Source: JBBQKI01 sp038326725
Lineage (GTDB): Bacteria > Bacteroidota > Bacteroidia > Flavobacteriales > Flavobacteriaceae
Direction of reading: 5' to 3'
Assembly (NCBI GenBank): GCA_038326725.1
Contig: JBBQKI010000003.1
Location: 1-64,000 of the forward strand
Length of the DNA: 64,000 bases
The position numbers were made by a program, and so were the translations under genes. This document shows, one piece after another, positions 24,331 to 32,550 of this stretch. How positions within the stretch are numbered: position 1 is the first letter of the stretch; each line of letters opens with the position of its first letter. The notes under the pieces are model-generated. The model did not search any database. It was not told the DNA's origin and saw only the letters and a program-made list of their open reading frames with translations.

Positions 24331-27108
24331 TTGAATCCAGATACAATAGATATTAAAAAAAACATCCTCATTCAGGGTGCTAAACTTCACAATCTCAAAA
24401 ATATTTCTGTCGCCATTCCACGCAATAAATTGGTGGTCATCACTGGTCTTTCAGGTAGCGGAAAATCAACTTTGGCATTTGACACCTTGTATGCAGAAGG
24501 CCAACGCCGCTACGTAGAAAGCCTTTCTAGTTACGCTCGGCAATTTTTGGGGAGACTTGATAAACCGAAGGTTGATTCAATAAAGGGAATATCGCCGGCC
24601 ATTGCTATTGAACAAAAAGTGAATGCCACGAATCCCCGTTCCACCGTGGGGACTTCAACAGAAATATATGACTATTTAAAATTGCTTTACGCCCGAATCG
24701 GCAAAACCATTTCCCCGATTTCCGGCAAGGAAGTGAAAAAAGATACCGTAAATGACATAATAAATTATATAAAAACTTTTCCCGAAGGCGAAAAACTGTT
24801 ACTCCTCTCCCCCATTTTTTTGGAGAAAGATCGTACCATGGAAAATAAATTACAGGCCTTGGCACAGCAAGGTTATGCAAGGGTGAAGATTGAAAACGAA
24901 GTACTTCGGCTCGATGAGCTGAAACGAAATTCCTTTCCCAAAAAAATAATGTTGGTGGTGGACCGTATTGTTGTTAGAGATGATGAAGATTTCTACAACC
25001 GCCTTGGAGATGCCGTTCAAATGGCCTTTTTTGAAGGTAAGGGCGAACTTTTTATAGAACAACTTTCCAACAATAAAATCCGGCCATTCAACAATCGTTT
25101 TGAAACTGATGGAATGGTGTTTTTGGAACCCAATGTACATCTATTTAGTTTCAATAATCCTTACGGGGCCTGTCCTAAATGTGAAGGCTATGGCGATGTC
25201 ATCGGCATTGATGAAGAACTTGTTATTCCGAATACCGCCCTTTCTATTTATGAAAATGCCATTTTCCCTTGGCGGGGCGAGAGCATGGGCTGGTATCGGG
25301 ATCAATTGGTCAATAACGCTTATAAATTTGATTTCCCAATTCATAAGCCTTGGTTTCAACTTTCAGACTCACAAAAACTATTGGTTTGGGAAGGCAACAA
25401 TTTTTTTGAGGGCTTGAATGGCTTTTTTTCGTTTTTGGAATCAAAAAGCTATAAAATCCAAAACCGGGTAATGCTTTCGCGCTATCGTGGTAAAACTAAA
25501 TGCAGCGCTTGCAAAGGAAAGCGATTGCGGCCCGAAGCTTCTTATGTAAAGGTCAACGATAAAACCATTCAGGAATTGGTGGAACTGCCCCTTGAAAAGG
25601 CTGTGGATTTTTTTAAAAACATTACCCTTTCAGAATTTGACCAAAAAGTGGCGAAAAGACTATTATTGGAAATCAACAATCGTCTTGGGTTTTTAATGGA
25701 TGTGGGCTTGGGATATTTAACCCTTAACCGAAAATCGAACACCCTTTCCGGTGGCGAATCGCAACGGATAAATCTTGCAACTTCTTTAGGAAGCAGCTTG
25801 GTGGGTTCTATGTATATATTGGACGAACCAAGTATTGGCCTTCACCCTAAAGATACCGAAAGGTTGATTGGCGTTTTAAAATCGTTACGCGATTTGGGAA
25901 ATACAGTAATAGTTGTAGAACACGATGAAGATATTATGAAAGCTGCGGATGAAATCATCGATATTGGTCCCGAAGCGGGAACATTTGGTGGCGAGGTAGT
26001 GGCCATCGGTAGCTATGAGAAAATTTTAAAATCCGATTCGCTTACTGCAAAATATTTGAACGGATTGATGCAAATTGAAGTTCCCAAAAAACGGAGGGTT
26101 TCTAAGAATAAAATTAAAATTCTAGGGGCACGTCAAAACAACCTGAAGAATATTGATGTTAGTTTTCCCTTGGGCTTATTTACCGCAGTTACCGGCGTTT
26201 CCGGTAGCGGAAAAAGCACCTTGGTTAAGAAAATTTTGTATCCTGCCCTAACGCGGGAAATTGGCGGATATGGGGAAAAACCAGGCCAGTTTAATGCCTT
26301 GGAAGGGGATTTCGGCACCATCAAGAGTATTGAATTTATCGACCAAAACCCCATTGGCCGCTCCAGCCGATCCAATCCGGTTACCTATATAAAGGCTTAC
26401 GACGATATCCGTAACCTTTTCGCTTCACAAAAACTTTCTGATATTCGCAGCTATCAGGCCAAACATTTTTCCTTTAATGTGGAAGGCGGCCGTTGCGAAA
26501 CTTGCAAAGGCGAGGGTGAGGTAACAATAGAAATGCAGTTTATGGCAGACGTGCATCTTGAATGCGATAATTGCAAAGGGAAACGATTTAAGAAAGAAGT
26601 GCTGGAAGTAACTTTTCAAAATAAGAATATTGACGATGTGCTGACGATGACAGTTGATGATGCCGTTTCCTTTTTTAAAACCCATAACGAAACCAAAATA
26701 GTAAACAAGTTACAACCCTTACAGGATGTGGGCTTGGGGTATGTTCAGTTGGGCCAAAGTTCCTCCACCCTATCCGGAGGCGAGGCGCAACGTATCAAAC
26801 TTGCTTCTTTTTTAATAAAAGGGATTACAAAGGAGAAAGCCCTTTTCATTTTTGACGAACCCACTACCGGATTGCATTTTCACGATATAAAAAAACTATT
26901 GACATCCTTTTATGCCCTCCTCGATAAAGGCCACACAGTAATAGTAGTGGAACATAACCTTGACCTAATTAAATGTGCAGATTACATCATTGACCTTGGC
27001 TTGGAAGGTGGGGAAACCGGTGGTTATGTTATTGCCGAAGGCACTCCCGAAGAAATTATAAAAAACAAAAAATCCTATACTGCGGAATATCTTAGGCACA
27101 AGATTTAG
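24331..27108 (+). CDS. uvrA: Excinuclease ABC subunit A
   Basis: The DNA damage-recognition ATPase of nucleotide excision repair. Two ABC modules are present, with Walker A GLSGSGKST and GVSGSGKST and signatures LSGGESQRINLA and LSGGEAQRIKLA. Zinc-binding CPKCEGYG...CSACKGKR and CETCKGEG...CDNCKGKR pairs are intact. The start is TTG 24331 (MNPDTIDIKK). The length of 925 is usual. It acts with UvrB and UvrC encoded elsewhere. Confidence 0.97.
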   Translation: MNPDTIDIKKNILIQGAKLHNLKNISVAIPRNKLVVITGLSGSGKSTLAFDTLYAEGQRRYVESLSSYARQFLGRLDKPKVDSIKGISPAIAIEQKVNATNPRSTVGTSTEIYDYLKLLYARIGKTISPISGKEVKKDTVNDIINYIKTFPEGEKLLLLSPIFLEKDRTMENKLQALAQQGYARVKIENEVLRLDELKRNSFPKKIMLVVDRIVVRDDEDFYNRLGDAVQMAFFEGKGELFIEQLSNNKIRPFNNRFETDGMVFLEPNVHLFSFNNPYGACPKCEGYGDVIGIDEELVIPNTALSIYENAIFPWRGESMGWYRDQLVNNAYKFDFPIHKPWFQLSDSQKLLVWEGNNFFEGLNGFFSFLESKSYKIQNRVMLSRYRGKTKCSACKGKRLRPEASYVKVNDKTIQELVELPLEKAVDFFKNITLSEFDQKVAKRLLLEINNRLGFLMDVGLGYLTLNRKSNTLSGGESQRINLATSLGSSLVGSMYILDEPSIGLHPKDTERLIGVLKSLRDLGNTVIVVEHDEDIMKAADEIIDIGPEAGTFGGEVVAIGSYEKILKSDSLTAKYLNGLMQIEVPKKRRVSKNKIKILGARQNNLKNIDVSFPLGLFTAVTGVSGSGKSTLVKKILYPALTREIGGYGEKPGQFNALEGDFGTIKSIEFIDQNPIGRSSRSNPVTYIKAYDDIRNLFASQKLSDIRSYQAKHFSFNVEGGRCETCKGEGEVTIEMQFMADVHLECDNCKGKRFKKEVLEVTFQNKNIDDVLTMTVDDAVSFFKTHNETKIVNKLQPLQDVGLGYVQLGQSSSTLSGGEAQRIKLASFLIKGITKEKALFIFDEPTTGLHFHDIKKLLTSFYALLDKGHTVIVVEHNLDLIKCADYIIDLGLEGGETGGYVIAEGTPEEIIKNKKSYTAEYLRHKI

Positions 27109-27152
27109 TTAGAAAAATTTTCAAAAACAGCGCTTCGATTGATTTAAAAAAT

Positions 27153-27186
27153 AACCCTTTTCAAAATATAATTTTGAAAAGGGGTT
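27153..27186 (-). terminator. Long hairpin terminator between uvrA and the small Lys-rich gene
   Basis: A stem of about 15 bp (AACCCTTTTCAAAAT with ATTTTGAAAAGGGGTT, one extra G) and a 3-nt loop. On the minus strand it is followed by TTATTTTTTAAA, so it terminates the Lys-rich gene. It may also stop uvrA transcription. Confidence 0.75.
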
Positions 27187-27211
27187 AATAATTGCCTAAA
27201 AAAGAAAACTT

Positions 27212-27340
27212 CTACTTGGGATTAATATTTAATCCCGGCTTCGGTTTACCTGTTTTTTTTTCGTCTTTGCCTTTAGCGGGTTTTGCTTTGGCGTTTGCTT
27301 TAGCATCGGTTTTTTTTGCTGGTTTTTTTTCAGTTGCCAT
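27212..27340 (-). CDS. 42-residue lysine-rich small protein
   Basis: ATG 27340 to TAG 27212. The sequence begins MATEKKPAKKTDAKANAKAK, continues PAKGKDEKKTGKPKPG and ends LNINPK. It is nearly all Lys, Ala, Pro and Gly, very basic and probably disordered, with a hairpin terminator 26 bp after the stop. Such histone-tail-like peptides can bind nucleic acid. The low complexity means the coding call rests on the intact frame, the ATG, the terminator and the well-defined C-terminus. It has no paralogue here. Confidence 0.55.
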   Translation of the reverse strand: MATEKKPAKKTDAKANAKAKPAKGKDEKKTGKPKPGLNINPK

Positions 27341-27420
27341 ATTAGTATGAATTAGTTGAACAATAGCTTAAAGTTAGTCTTTATTTTTATAAAATAACAA
27401 ATAAATTTTTCTATCATTAA

Positions 27421-27450
27421 TTTGTTTATTATTGGATTTGAGTATCTTAG
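27421..27450 (+). promoter_or_regulatory. Candidate promoter of the caspase-island operon
   Basis: TTTG at 27421-27424 and TATCTTAG at 27443-27450 are 18 bp apart, a one-mismatch fit to TTG-n17-23-TAnnTTTG. The predicted start is about 27457, 13 nt before the ATG at 27470, so the leader would be very short. The leader contains CTAACCAAACC, discussed among the findings. Confidence 0.45.
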
Positions 27451-27469
27451 AAGCAACTAACCAAACCCA

Positions 27470-29431
27470 ATGAAACTTAAACCATTTTTCAAAAAATGCC
27501 AAGAGAAAGAAGTTTTCAAAATGCTAACCATCTATGTGGTGGTATCTTGGGTTTTATTGCAAGTTATGGCCGTTACGTGGCAGGCATTGGGATTACCTTT
27601 AAAAGCAGGGACTTACCTTATTATCCTCTTATTGTTGGGGTTCCCATTGTATATTTTTTTCATTTGGAAATCACGAATTGCACCTTTGGAAAAAGAAGCC
27701 CTTATTTTAGAGGAAAATGAAATAAAGGAAAAATTAGATTTCAAAAGAACCTATTTCTCTTCGCTGGGTATTATTACCGCTATTATTATAGTATGTGTTG
27801 TCTTGATAATCAACAAAAATTTTGTCAGGCAAGTTGAGTTGCCAAAAGTTGTACAATCCAATAAAATTGCAGTATTAAGATTTGGCAACAATACTGGCGA
27901 TCCTGCCTATGATGTTGTTAGCAAAATGGCTTCCGATTGGATTATGCACGGCATTACGGAAAATCAAGCAGGTCAAGTTATTTCACAAGAAGTGGTGAAT
28001 GAATACACCAGTGCTTTACGAGGTAAAAATTCGGAGGAAGGAGTTACTTCCGTTGTCAATGAATACCTAAGGCCCGGTAAAATTATAACAGGTAATTTTT
28101 ATTTAAAAAATAATAATTTGCTGTTCCAATGCATTATTAAGGACGGAATTAGTGATGAAACCCTAATTGCATTTAAACCCAGCGAATGCAACACCAATGA
28201 AGCCTTGGTTTGCATTGATGATATTAAAGAATCCATCTTAGGTTTTTTAATGACGGAGGGCAGTAAAAAGGAAATGCTTCAAGACAGTCCGCCTAAATAT
28301 GAGGCTTACAAGTATTTTTTGGAAGCAAAAAATACTCAAGAAAACGAAACTTATCTTCAACTTTTAAATAAGGCCATTCAAGCAGATTCTACTTATTTTG
28401 AGCCGAAAGTACTGCGGGTTGCCTATTTTTATGACACGGGCAATTACGAAAAGGCAGATTCCTTGCTCAATGCAATTGAACCCGATTCCCAAAACAACAA
28501 ACGTCAAGTTAATTTATTGCAAACCTATGATGCATTGTTAAAGGGAAATAATAAAAAAGTTTACAGCACCACATTAAAAGAATATGAAATTGCGCCTTTT
28601 GATCTAAAATCTAACAAAAGCGCAATGGTGGTTGCCTTGCAATTTGTAAATCGTCCCGAAGATGTACAAAACATTTTTGATGTTATAAAAATGGATAGCA
28701 TGGATTTGCAAAACTGCCCGGACTGTATAAGCCGGATATATGTCAAAGCCCTTGCGGACATTGAATTGAAAAATTATAAAAGTTCAATTAAGCTGCTTGA
28801 ACCCCTAATTGAAACAGCCCCGGAAACCTTTCTCAAAAAACCATTGATTGCTGCATATGTTCGTTCCGGTTCTCACTTTAAAACGGAAAAACTTATAAAT
28901 GAAATTGAACTTTTAAGCCCAGTGGATGTTTTTGATAATATGTGCTTGTACACCGCCAAAGAATATCTACTTGCTGAAAACACTTTAAAAGCAAATGAAT
29001 ATTTAGATAAAATAATAAAAGCATCAAAAGAAACTTCAGATAAAACAATACTTGCCGAAGCATTATATTATAAAAGAGAATATGGAATTGCCGAAAAATT
29101 ATTAGGAGAAGCACTCCTCAAGGAGCCGGAAAATATTGATATTTTGGCAGAATTGGCCATTTGTTCCCATCATTTAAACAAGCCCAAGCAAGTTGAAAAA
29201 TACCTTAAAAACATTGAAACTCAAAGGGGAAAATATAAATATGGCAGTATCGACTATGCCCTTGCACAATTTTATGCCATTACTAAAAATACTACCGAAA
29301 TGAATGCTCATTTAATGAAGGCCGTGGCCGAGGGGCATATGTACACTTCCCAAACATTTCAAAACGATCCACACTTTATAAAATATAAAAACACACAACC
29401 TTTTATCAATATCCTTACTTTTTGGCATTAA
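27470..29431 (+). CDS. Membrane protein with TolB-like and TPR domains
   Basis: A 653-residue protein, first of three genes in an operon. The N-terminus carries two close membrane helices (about 18-38 and 45-66, VVVSWVLLQVMAVTWQALGLP ... IILLLLGFPLYIFFIW), a pattern shared with TolB-N/TPR proteins associated with adenylate-cyclase-like and regulatory proteins. A third helix lies at about 95-115. A TolB/FlgO-like alpha/beta domain follows (about 127-265, IAVLRFGNNTGDPAYDVVSKM). Residues about 280-650 are TPR-like helical repeats. The C-terminal TPRs suggest a protein-binding or sensing role, outside or on the periplasmic face according to helix number. The next gene starts 15 bp later. Confidence 0.85.
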   Translation: MKLKPFFKKCQEKEVFKMLTIYVVVSWVLLQVMAVTWQALGLPLKAGTYLIILLLLGFPLYIFFIWKSRIAPLEKEALILEENEIKEKLDFKRTYFSSLGIITAIIIVCVVLIINKNFVRQVELPKVVQSNKIAVLRFGNNTGDPAYDVVSKMASDWIMHGITENQAGQVISQEVVNEYTSALRGKNSEEGVTSVVNEYLRPGKIITGNFYLKNNNLLFQCIIKDGISDETLIAFKPSECNTNEALVCIDDIKESILGFLMTEGSKKEMLQDSPPKYEAYKYFLEAKNTQENETYLQLLNKAIQADSTYFEPKVLRVAYFYDTGNYEKADSLLNAIEPDSQNNKRQVNLLQTYDALLKGNNKKVYSTTLKEYEIAPFDLKSNKSAMVVALQFVNRPEDVQNIFDVIKMDSMDLQNCPDCISRIYVKALADIELKNYKSSIKLLEPLIETAPETFLKKPLIAAYVRSGSHFKTEKLINEIELLSPVDVFDNMCLYTAKEYLLAENTLKANEYLDKIIKASKETSDKTILAEALYYKREYGIAEKLLGEALLKEPENIDILAELAICSHHLNKPKQVEKYLKNIETQRGKYKYGSIDYALAQFYAITKNTTEMNAHLMKAVAEGHMYTSQTFQNDPHFIKYKNTQPFINILTFWH

Positions 29432-29446
29432 CTAAAAACTAAAATC

Positions 29447-29974
29447 ATGTTACAAGAAAATGCGGCTACCTCAAATTTTGAATTGATCATTCGGTTGATT
29501 GAAGTCATTATTTGGCCTGTTACGCTTTTGGCAATATTTATTCTTTTCAGAAAAAACTTCGAGGGCGCATTTAAGAGGTTAGGTGCTTTAAAGGCAGATA
29601 GCTCCGGGATATCGTTGACTTTTGAAAAGGAACTGGAAAAAGCTAAATCTACTTTTGAAATCTATAAGCCGGAGGAAATGGCCATCGGCAAATCCAATCT
29701 TGATATTCAAAGTATAAATGACCCACCTTATCAACAGCTTATGACTATCAAAAAAAGTTTGGAAAAAGCCTTGATCGATTTGGCTACGGAAGAAGAAATT
29801 GAGGTCTCAAGCAAAAGTTTTCCTTCCCTCTGTGACGCATTAACGGCTAAAGGAATTATTAACCCAGAGAAAAGTGAACTGACCCAATCCTTGCTAAAAG
29901 TGGTAAACCTTGCGGGGACAAATATTACTTCCTCACAGATACATCAAATAAAAAAAATGTACAATGCTTTATAG
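29447..29974 (+). CDS. Small membrane-anchored helical protein of the caspase operon
   Basis: A 175-residue protein with one membrane helix at about 16-36 (LIEVIIWPVTLLAIFILF) and a cytoplasmic-looking helical tail. The segment after the anchor is amphipathic (KEL EKAKSTFEIYKPEE, then LMTIKKSLEKALIDLATEEE). The C-terminus (about 125-175) forms a compact helical unit (SLCDALTAKGIINPEKSELTQ). I recognise no enzymatic motif. It lies 18 bp before the caspase gene. It probably anchors or adapts a partner at the membrane; this is inferred from position and topology only. Confidence 0.78.
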   Translation: MLQENAATSNFELIIRLIEVIIWPVTLLAIFILFRKNFEGAFKRLGALKADSSGISLTFEKELEKAKSTFEIYKPEEMAIGKSNLDIQSINDPPYQQLMTIKKSLEKALIDLATEEEIEVSSKSFPSLCDALTAKGIINPEKSELTQSLLKVVNLAGTNITSSQIHQIKKMYNAL

Positions 29975-29992
29975 TTATAAGCAATTCAAACC

Positions 29993-32230
29993 ATGAGAAA
30001 CTCTTTAAAAAATTCCCATGCAATAATGATTGGCGTGGGCCACGATTTGCCAGAAAGTGTTAAGGATGCCCAAGCGGTCTATGATATCTTGGTGAACCCA
30101 AAACTTGCGGGTTATAAAAAAGAAAACATCACGCTATTGGTCGAAAAACAGGCCGTTCGAAAAAAAATTTTAAAAGCATTTAAAGATTTAATAGCCAAAA
30201 CTGATGAAAACGCATCCGTTCTTATATATTATTCCGGACACGGAGGCACGTTCACGGACAATGATCTTATTGCAAGCCGAAAAACCGGGGAACCCGAAAA
30301 ACCGGAATCGGAAAATAAACGATATTATTTTTTACAACCCAATGACTGCACCATTGAAAATTTTGAAAAAACCTGGGTGCTCGCACAAGAATTAAGGGAA
30401 TTAATAAGTGCTTTAAAATCCAATCGAATCATTTTGTTTTTAGATTGTTGCCATGCCGAGGGAATGACCAAAGCAGGTACCGAAATAAATTCAACCGAAC
30501 TAAAACAACGGTTGCGTAACCCTGAAGGATTGGCACAAAATATTGATGATGGCAAAGGGATGTCCTTTTTAACTTCCTGCAGGGCCGAAGAAAAATCTTA
30601 TATCCTACCGGGAGATACTCTGAGTTTGTTCACCACTTGTTTAATTGAAGTGCTTACGGGCGAGCATAAAACTTTTTTTGAAGAACCATTTGTCCGGATG
30701 ACCGATGTGATCAATTACTTAATGAAAAAAGTGCCTGAAAGAAAGCCTACACAACGCCCGTTTGTAAACATTCAAATGTATGATGATTTCATACTCAGCA
30801 AGCTTCCAAAAGAAAAAAAACATCAGCTGGATACTTCAACCAAAATTGAACCGCCAATTACCAAGCCTATTGAAAAGGAAATAGTTACCAATTTTAGAGA
30901 AAGGAAAAACGCAGTCAATGCTGTTATATTTGTTCATGGGTTTTCGGGGGAAGCTGCAACAACATTTAATTCACTCCAAAATTTAATAAAAGAAGACCCC
31001 AAAATGAAGGGTTGGGATATGTTCCCGTTGGGTTATTCGGAAAATGTTGCTCCACAAATGGGGAAGGGCATTTGGGCCTCCGCCATAGATATTGAACGTC
31101 TTGCAGATTATCTTTCGGCATCTATAAAACACAAATTCAATAATTATAAACGTATCGCCATTGTGGGTCATAGCCTCGGTGGCTTGGCGGTTCAAAAATC
31201 TTTGATGGAACTGGATAAAAACGAACTTGACAGGATTAGCCATGTCCTTCTTTTCGGAACCCCCAGTAATGGAATAAATACAACTACTTCAAAACTTGAC
31301 AATAGGTGGGCAGACCTTCAAAGTGACGGGGTTTTTATTCAATCCTTAAAGAATAATTGGCAAGGAAAATTTCCAAAAGCATATCCATTTGCTTTAAAAA
31401 TTGTTGCCGGAACGGATGATAAAGACATACCTGTGTCAACTATTTTTGATCCTTTTGATGTTCAATATCAAGTAACTCTTTCGGGAAACCATTATTCCAT
31501 GGTGCAGCCCTCAAGCATGGAAAACGATACGTACCGCTTATTGGTGGACATTTTGACGGATAATGAATTTCACAATTTATATACCAACCAAGAAGAAATC
31601 AATAATCTACTGGGCGAATATGATGCAGTAGTAAAAAAACTTTTCCCCTCGAAGGAAACTTTAAATTCAAAAGGGTTAAAACAATTGCTTTTTGCGCTTG
31701 AAGGTTTGGATAAAAATGAAGACGTAATGGATATTTTGCTCAACCATCCGCTTTCGCAGGAAAATACGGATTTAATGGGAATTATGGGCGGAAGACTTAA
31801 ACGGAAATTCATTCAGTCATTTTCAGAAACGGATGGAAAAAAAGCCATGGAATATTATGGAAAAGCACTTGATATTTCGACGGAAAAAAGGGATGATGAG
31901 CAAATTTATTATCATGCAATTAACCTAGCTTTTTTAAGTCTTGTATATAAAGAAGACAAAAACAAGATGCGTGAATATGCCGAAATGGCCATGGCAGCCA
32001 CAGAAAAGGTTTCAATCCCTTCTTTGTGGAAAAATGCAACCGTGGCGGAAGCAGCAATGTACCAAGGCAATTTCGAAAAAGCCAAGGAATTTTATTCAAT
32101 GGCAGCTGAAGCGGCAGGCATCCGGGAAAAAATATCCATACATACCAATGCCTTTATTGCTTATAAATCCTTAATGGACATCGAAGAAGATGATTTTATC
32201 AAATTCCTAAAAATTAAATTTCTAACTTAA
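29993..32230 (+). CDS. Caspase-like peptidase fused to alpha/beta hydrolase and helical repeats
   Basis: A 745-residue cytoplasmic protein with three parts. Residues about 8-265 are a C14 caspase-like peptidase: YYSGHGG gives catalytic H83 and DCCHAEG gives catalytic C153 (with C152 before it). Residues about 305-525 are an alpha/beta hydrolase of the PGAP1/lipase type: FVHGFSG (about 313-319), VGHSLGG with nucleophile S394, aspartate near 475-478 (AGTDDKD), and H500 (SGNHYSM). Residues about 540-745 are TPR-like helices (AMEYYGKALDIS, REYAEMAMAATEK). Both catalytic centres are complete. Bacterial caspases act in immune and cell-death pathways by cleaving a partner; the fused lipase could damage membrane. 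The substrate is unknown. Confidence 0.9.
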   Translation: MRNSLKNSHAIMIGVGHDLPESVKDAQAVYDILVNPKLAGYKKENITLLVEKQAVRKKILKAFKDLIAKTDENASVLIYYSGHGGTFTDNDLIASRKTGEPEKPESENKRYYFLQPNDCTIENFEKTWVLAQELRELISALKSNRIILFLDCCHAEGMTKAGTEINSTELKQRLRNPEGLAQNIDDGKGMSFLTSCRAEEKSYILPGDTLSLFTTCLIEVLTGEHKTFFEEPFVRMTDVINYLMKKVPERKPTQRPFVNIQMYDDFILSKLPKEKKHQLDTSTKIEPPITKPIEKEIVTNFRERKNAVNAVIFVHGFSGEAATTFNSLQNLIKEDPKMKGWDMFPLGYSENVAPQMGKGIWASAIDIERLADYLSASIKHKFNNYKRIAIVGHSLGGLAVQKSLMELDKNELDRISHVLLFGTPSNGINTTTSKLDNRWADLQSDGVFIQSLKNNWQGKFPKAYPFALKIVAGTDDKDIPVSTIFDPFDVQYQVTLSGNHYSMVQPSSMENDTYRLLVDILTDNEFHNLYTNQEEINNLLGEYDAVVKKLFPSKETLNSKGLKQLLFALEGLDKNEDVMDILLNHPLSQENTDLMGIMGGRLKRKFIQSFSETDGKKAMEYYGKALDISTEKRDDEQIYYHAINLAFLSLVYKEDKNKMREYAEMAMAATEKVSIPSLWKNATVAEAAMYQGNFEKAKEFYSMAAEAAGIREKISIHTNAFIAYKSLMDIEEDDFIKFLKIKFLT

Positions 32231-32289
32231 TTATAACTTGGAAGACGACGATATTTAATTTGTGATTTATTTTTTTACCATAGTATTTT

Positions 32290-32304
32290 TGGCACAATGA
32301 TTGT
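32290..32304 (+). promoter_or_regulatory. Sigma-54-like promoter (first of two)
   Basis: TGGCACA-n4-TTG-T in non-coding sequence: all -24 bases and the spacing fit, with one mismatch at the -12 C. Transcription would start near 32316. It lies 60 bp after the caspase gene stop, too late to serve it. The only downstream product before the terminator is a short non-coding segment. Confidence 0.5.
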
Positions 32305-32315
32305 AAAATTAATTA

Positions 32316-32400
32316 TAGGTTTATAATATTAAAAAAAGTTTTGGTTGGTTAGTTTTTTAGGATCCGTTGAAGTGGTAAAACATTTCAGCGGATTTTTTTA
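32316..32400 (+). ncRNA. Candidate short RNA downstream of the caspase operon
   Basis: Bounded by the sigma-54-like site (32290-32304) and a strong terminator hairpin (32360-32400), the interval of about 85 nt has no plausible reading frame. It contains a G/T-rich run with TTTTGGTTGGTTAG at 32339-32352, a single-stranded seed-like motif before the hairpin. The same interval could instead be the operon's 3' untranslated region. No homologous RNA family is recognised. Confidence 0.35.
32360..32400 (+). terminator. Terminator after the caspase operon / candidate RNA
   Basis: GATCCGTTGAAGTG pairs imperfectly with CATTTCAGCGGAT (bulges) around TAAAA, followed by seven T. A strong Rho-independent structure for the plus strand. 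Confidence 0.8.
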
Positions 32401-32439
32401 TTTCTAAATTTTAAATTCCCATAAAATACATTTATAAAA

Positions 32440-32466
32440 TTAAATATTTGAAAATCAAATATTTAA
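32440..32466. repeat. Perfect 12-bp inverted repeat upstream of the secreted-protein gene
   Basis: Left arm TTAAATATTTGA at 32440-32451, spacer AAA, right arm TCAAATATTTAA at 32455-32466. It ends 6 bp before the second sigma-54-like element. AT-rich and dyad-symmetric, it suits a dimeric regulator better than a terminator, since there is no T-tail matching either strand well. Confidence 0.5.
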
Positions 32467-32471
32467 AATTA

Positions 32472-32486
32472 TGGCACGGTCGTTGG
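32472..32486 (+). promoter_or_regulatory. Sigma-54-like promoter (second) upstream of the secreted-protein gene
   Basis: TGGCACG-n4-TTGG matches the -24 element perfectly and the -12 element with one mismatch, spacing correct. The predicted start is about 32498, giving a 53-nt leader to the ATG at 32551. This explains the absence of a TAnnTTTG box. Confidence 0.55.
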
Positions 32487-32550
32487 TATTTAGCAATCGT
32501 CCAAACCGGCCAAAAAACAAAAAGGAATGTCCCATTTAAAATTTAAGATT

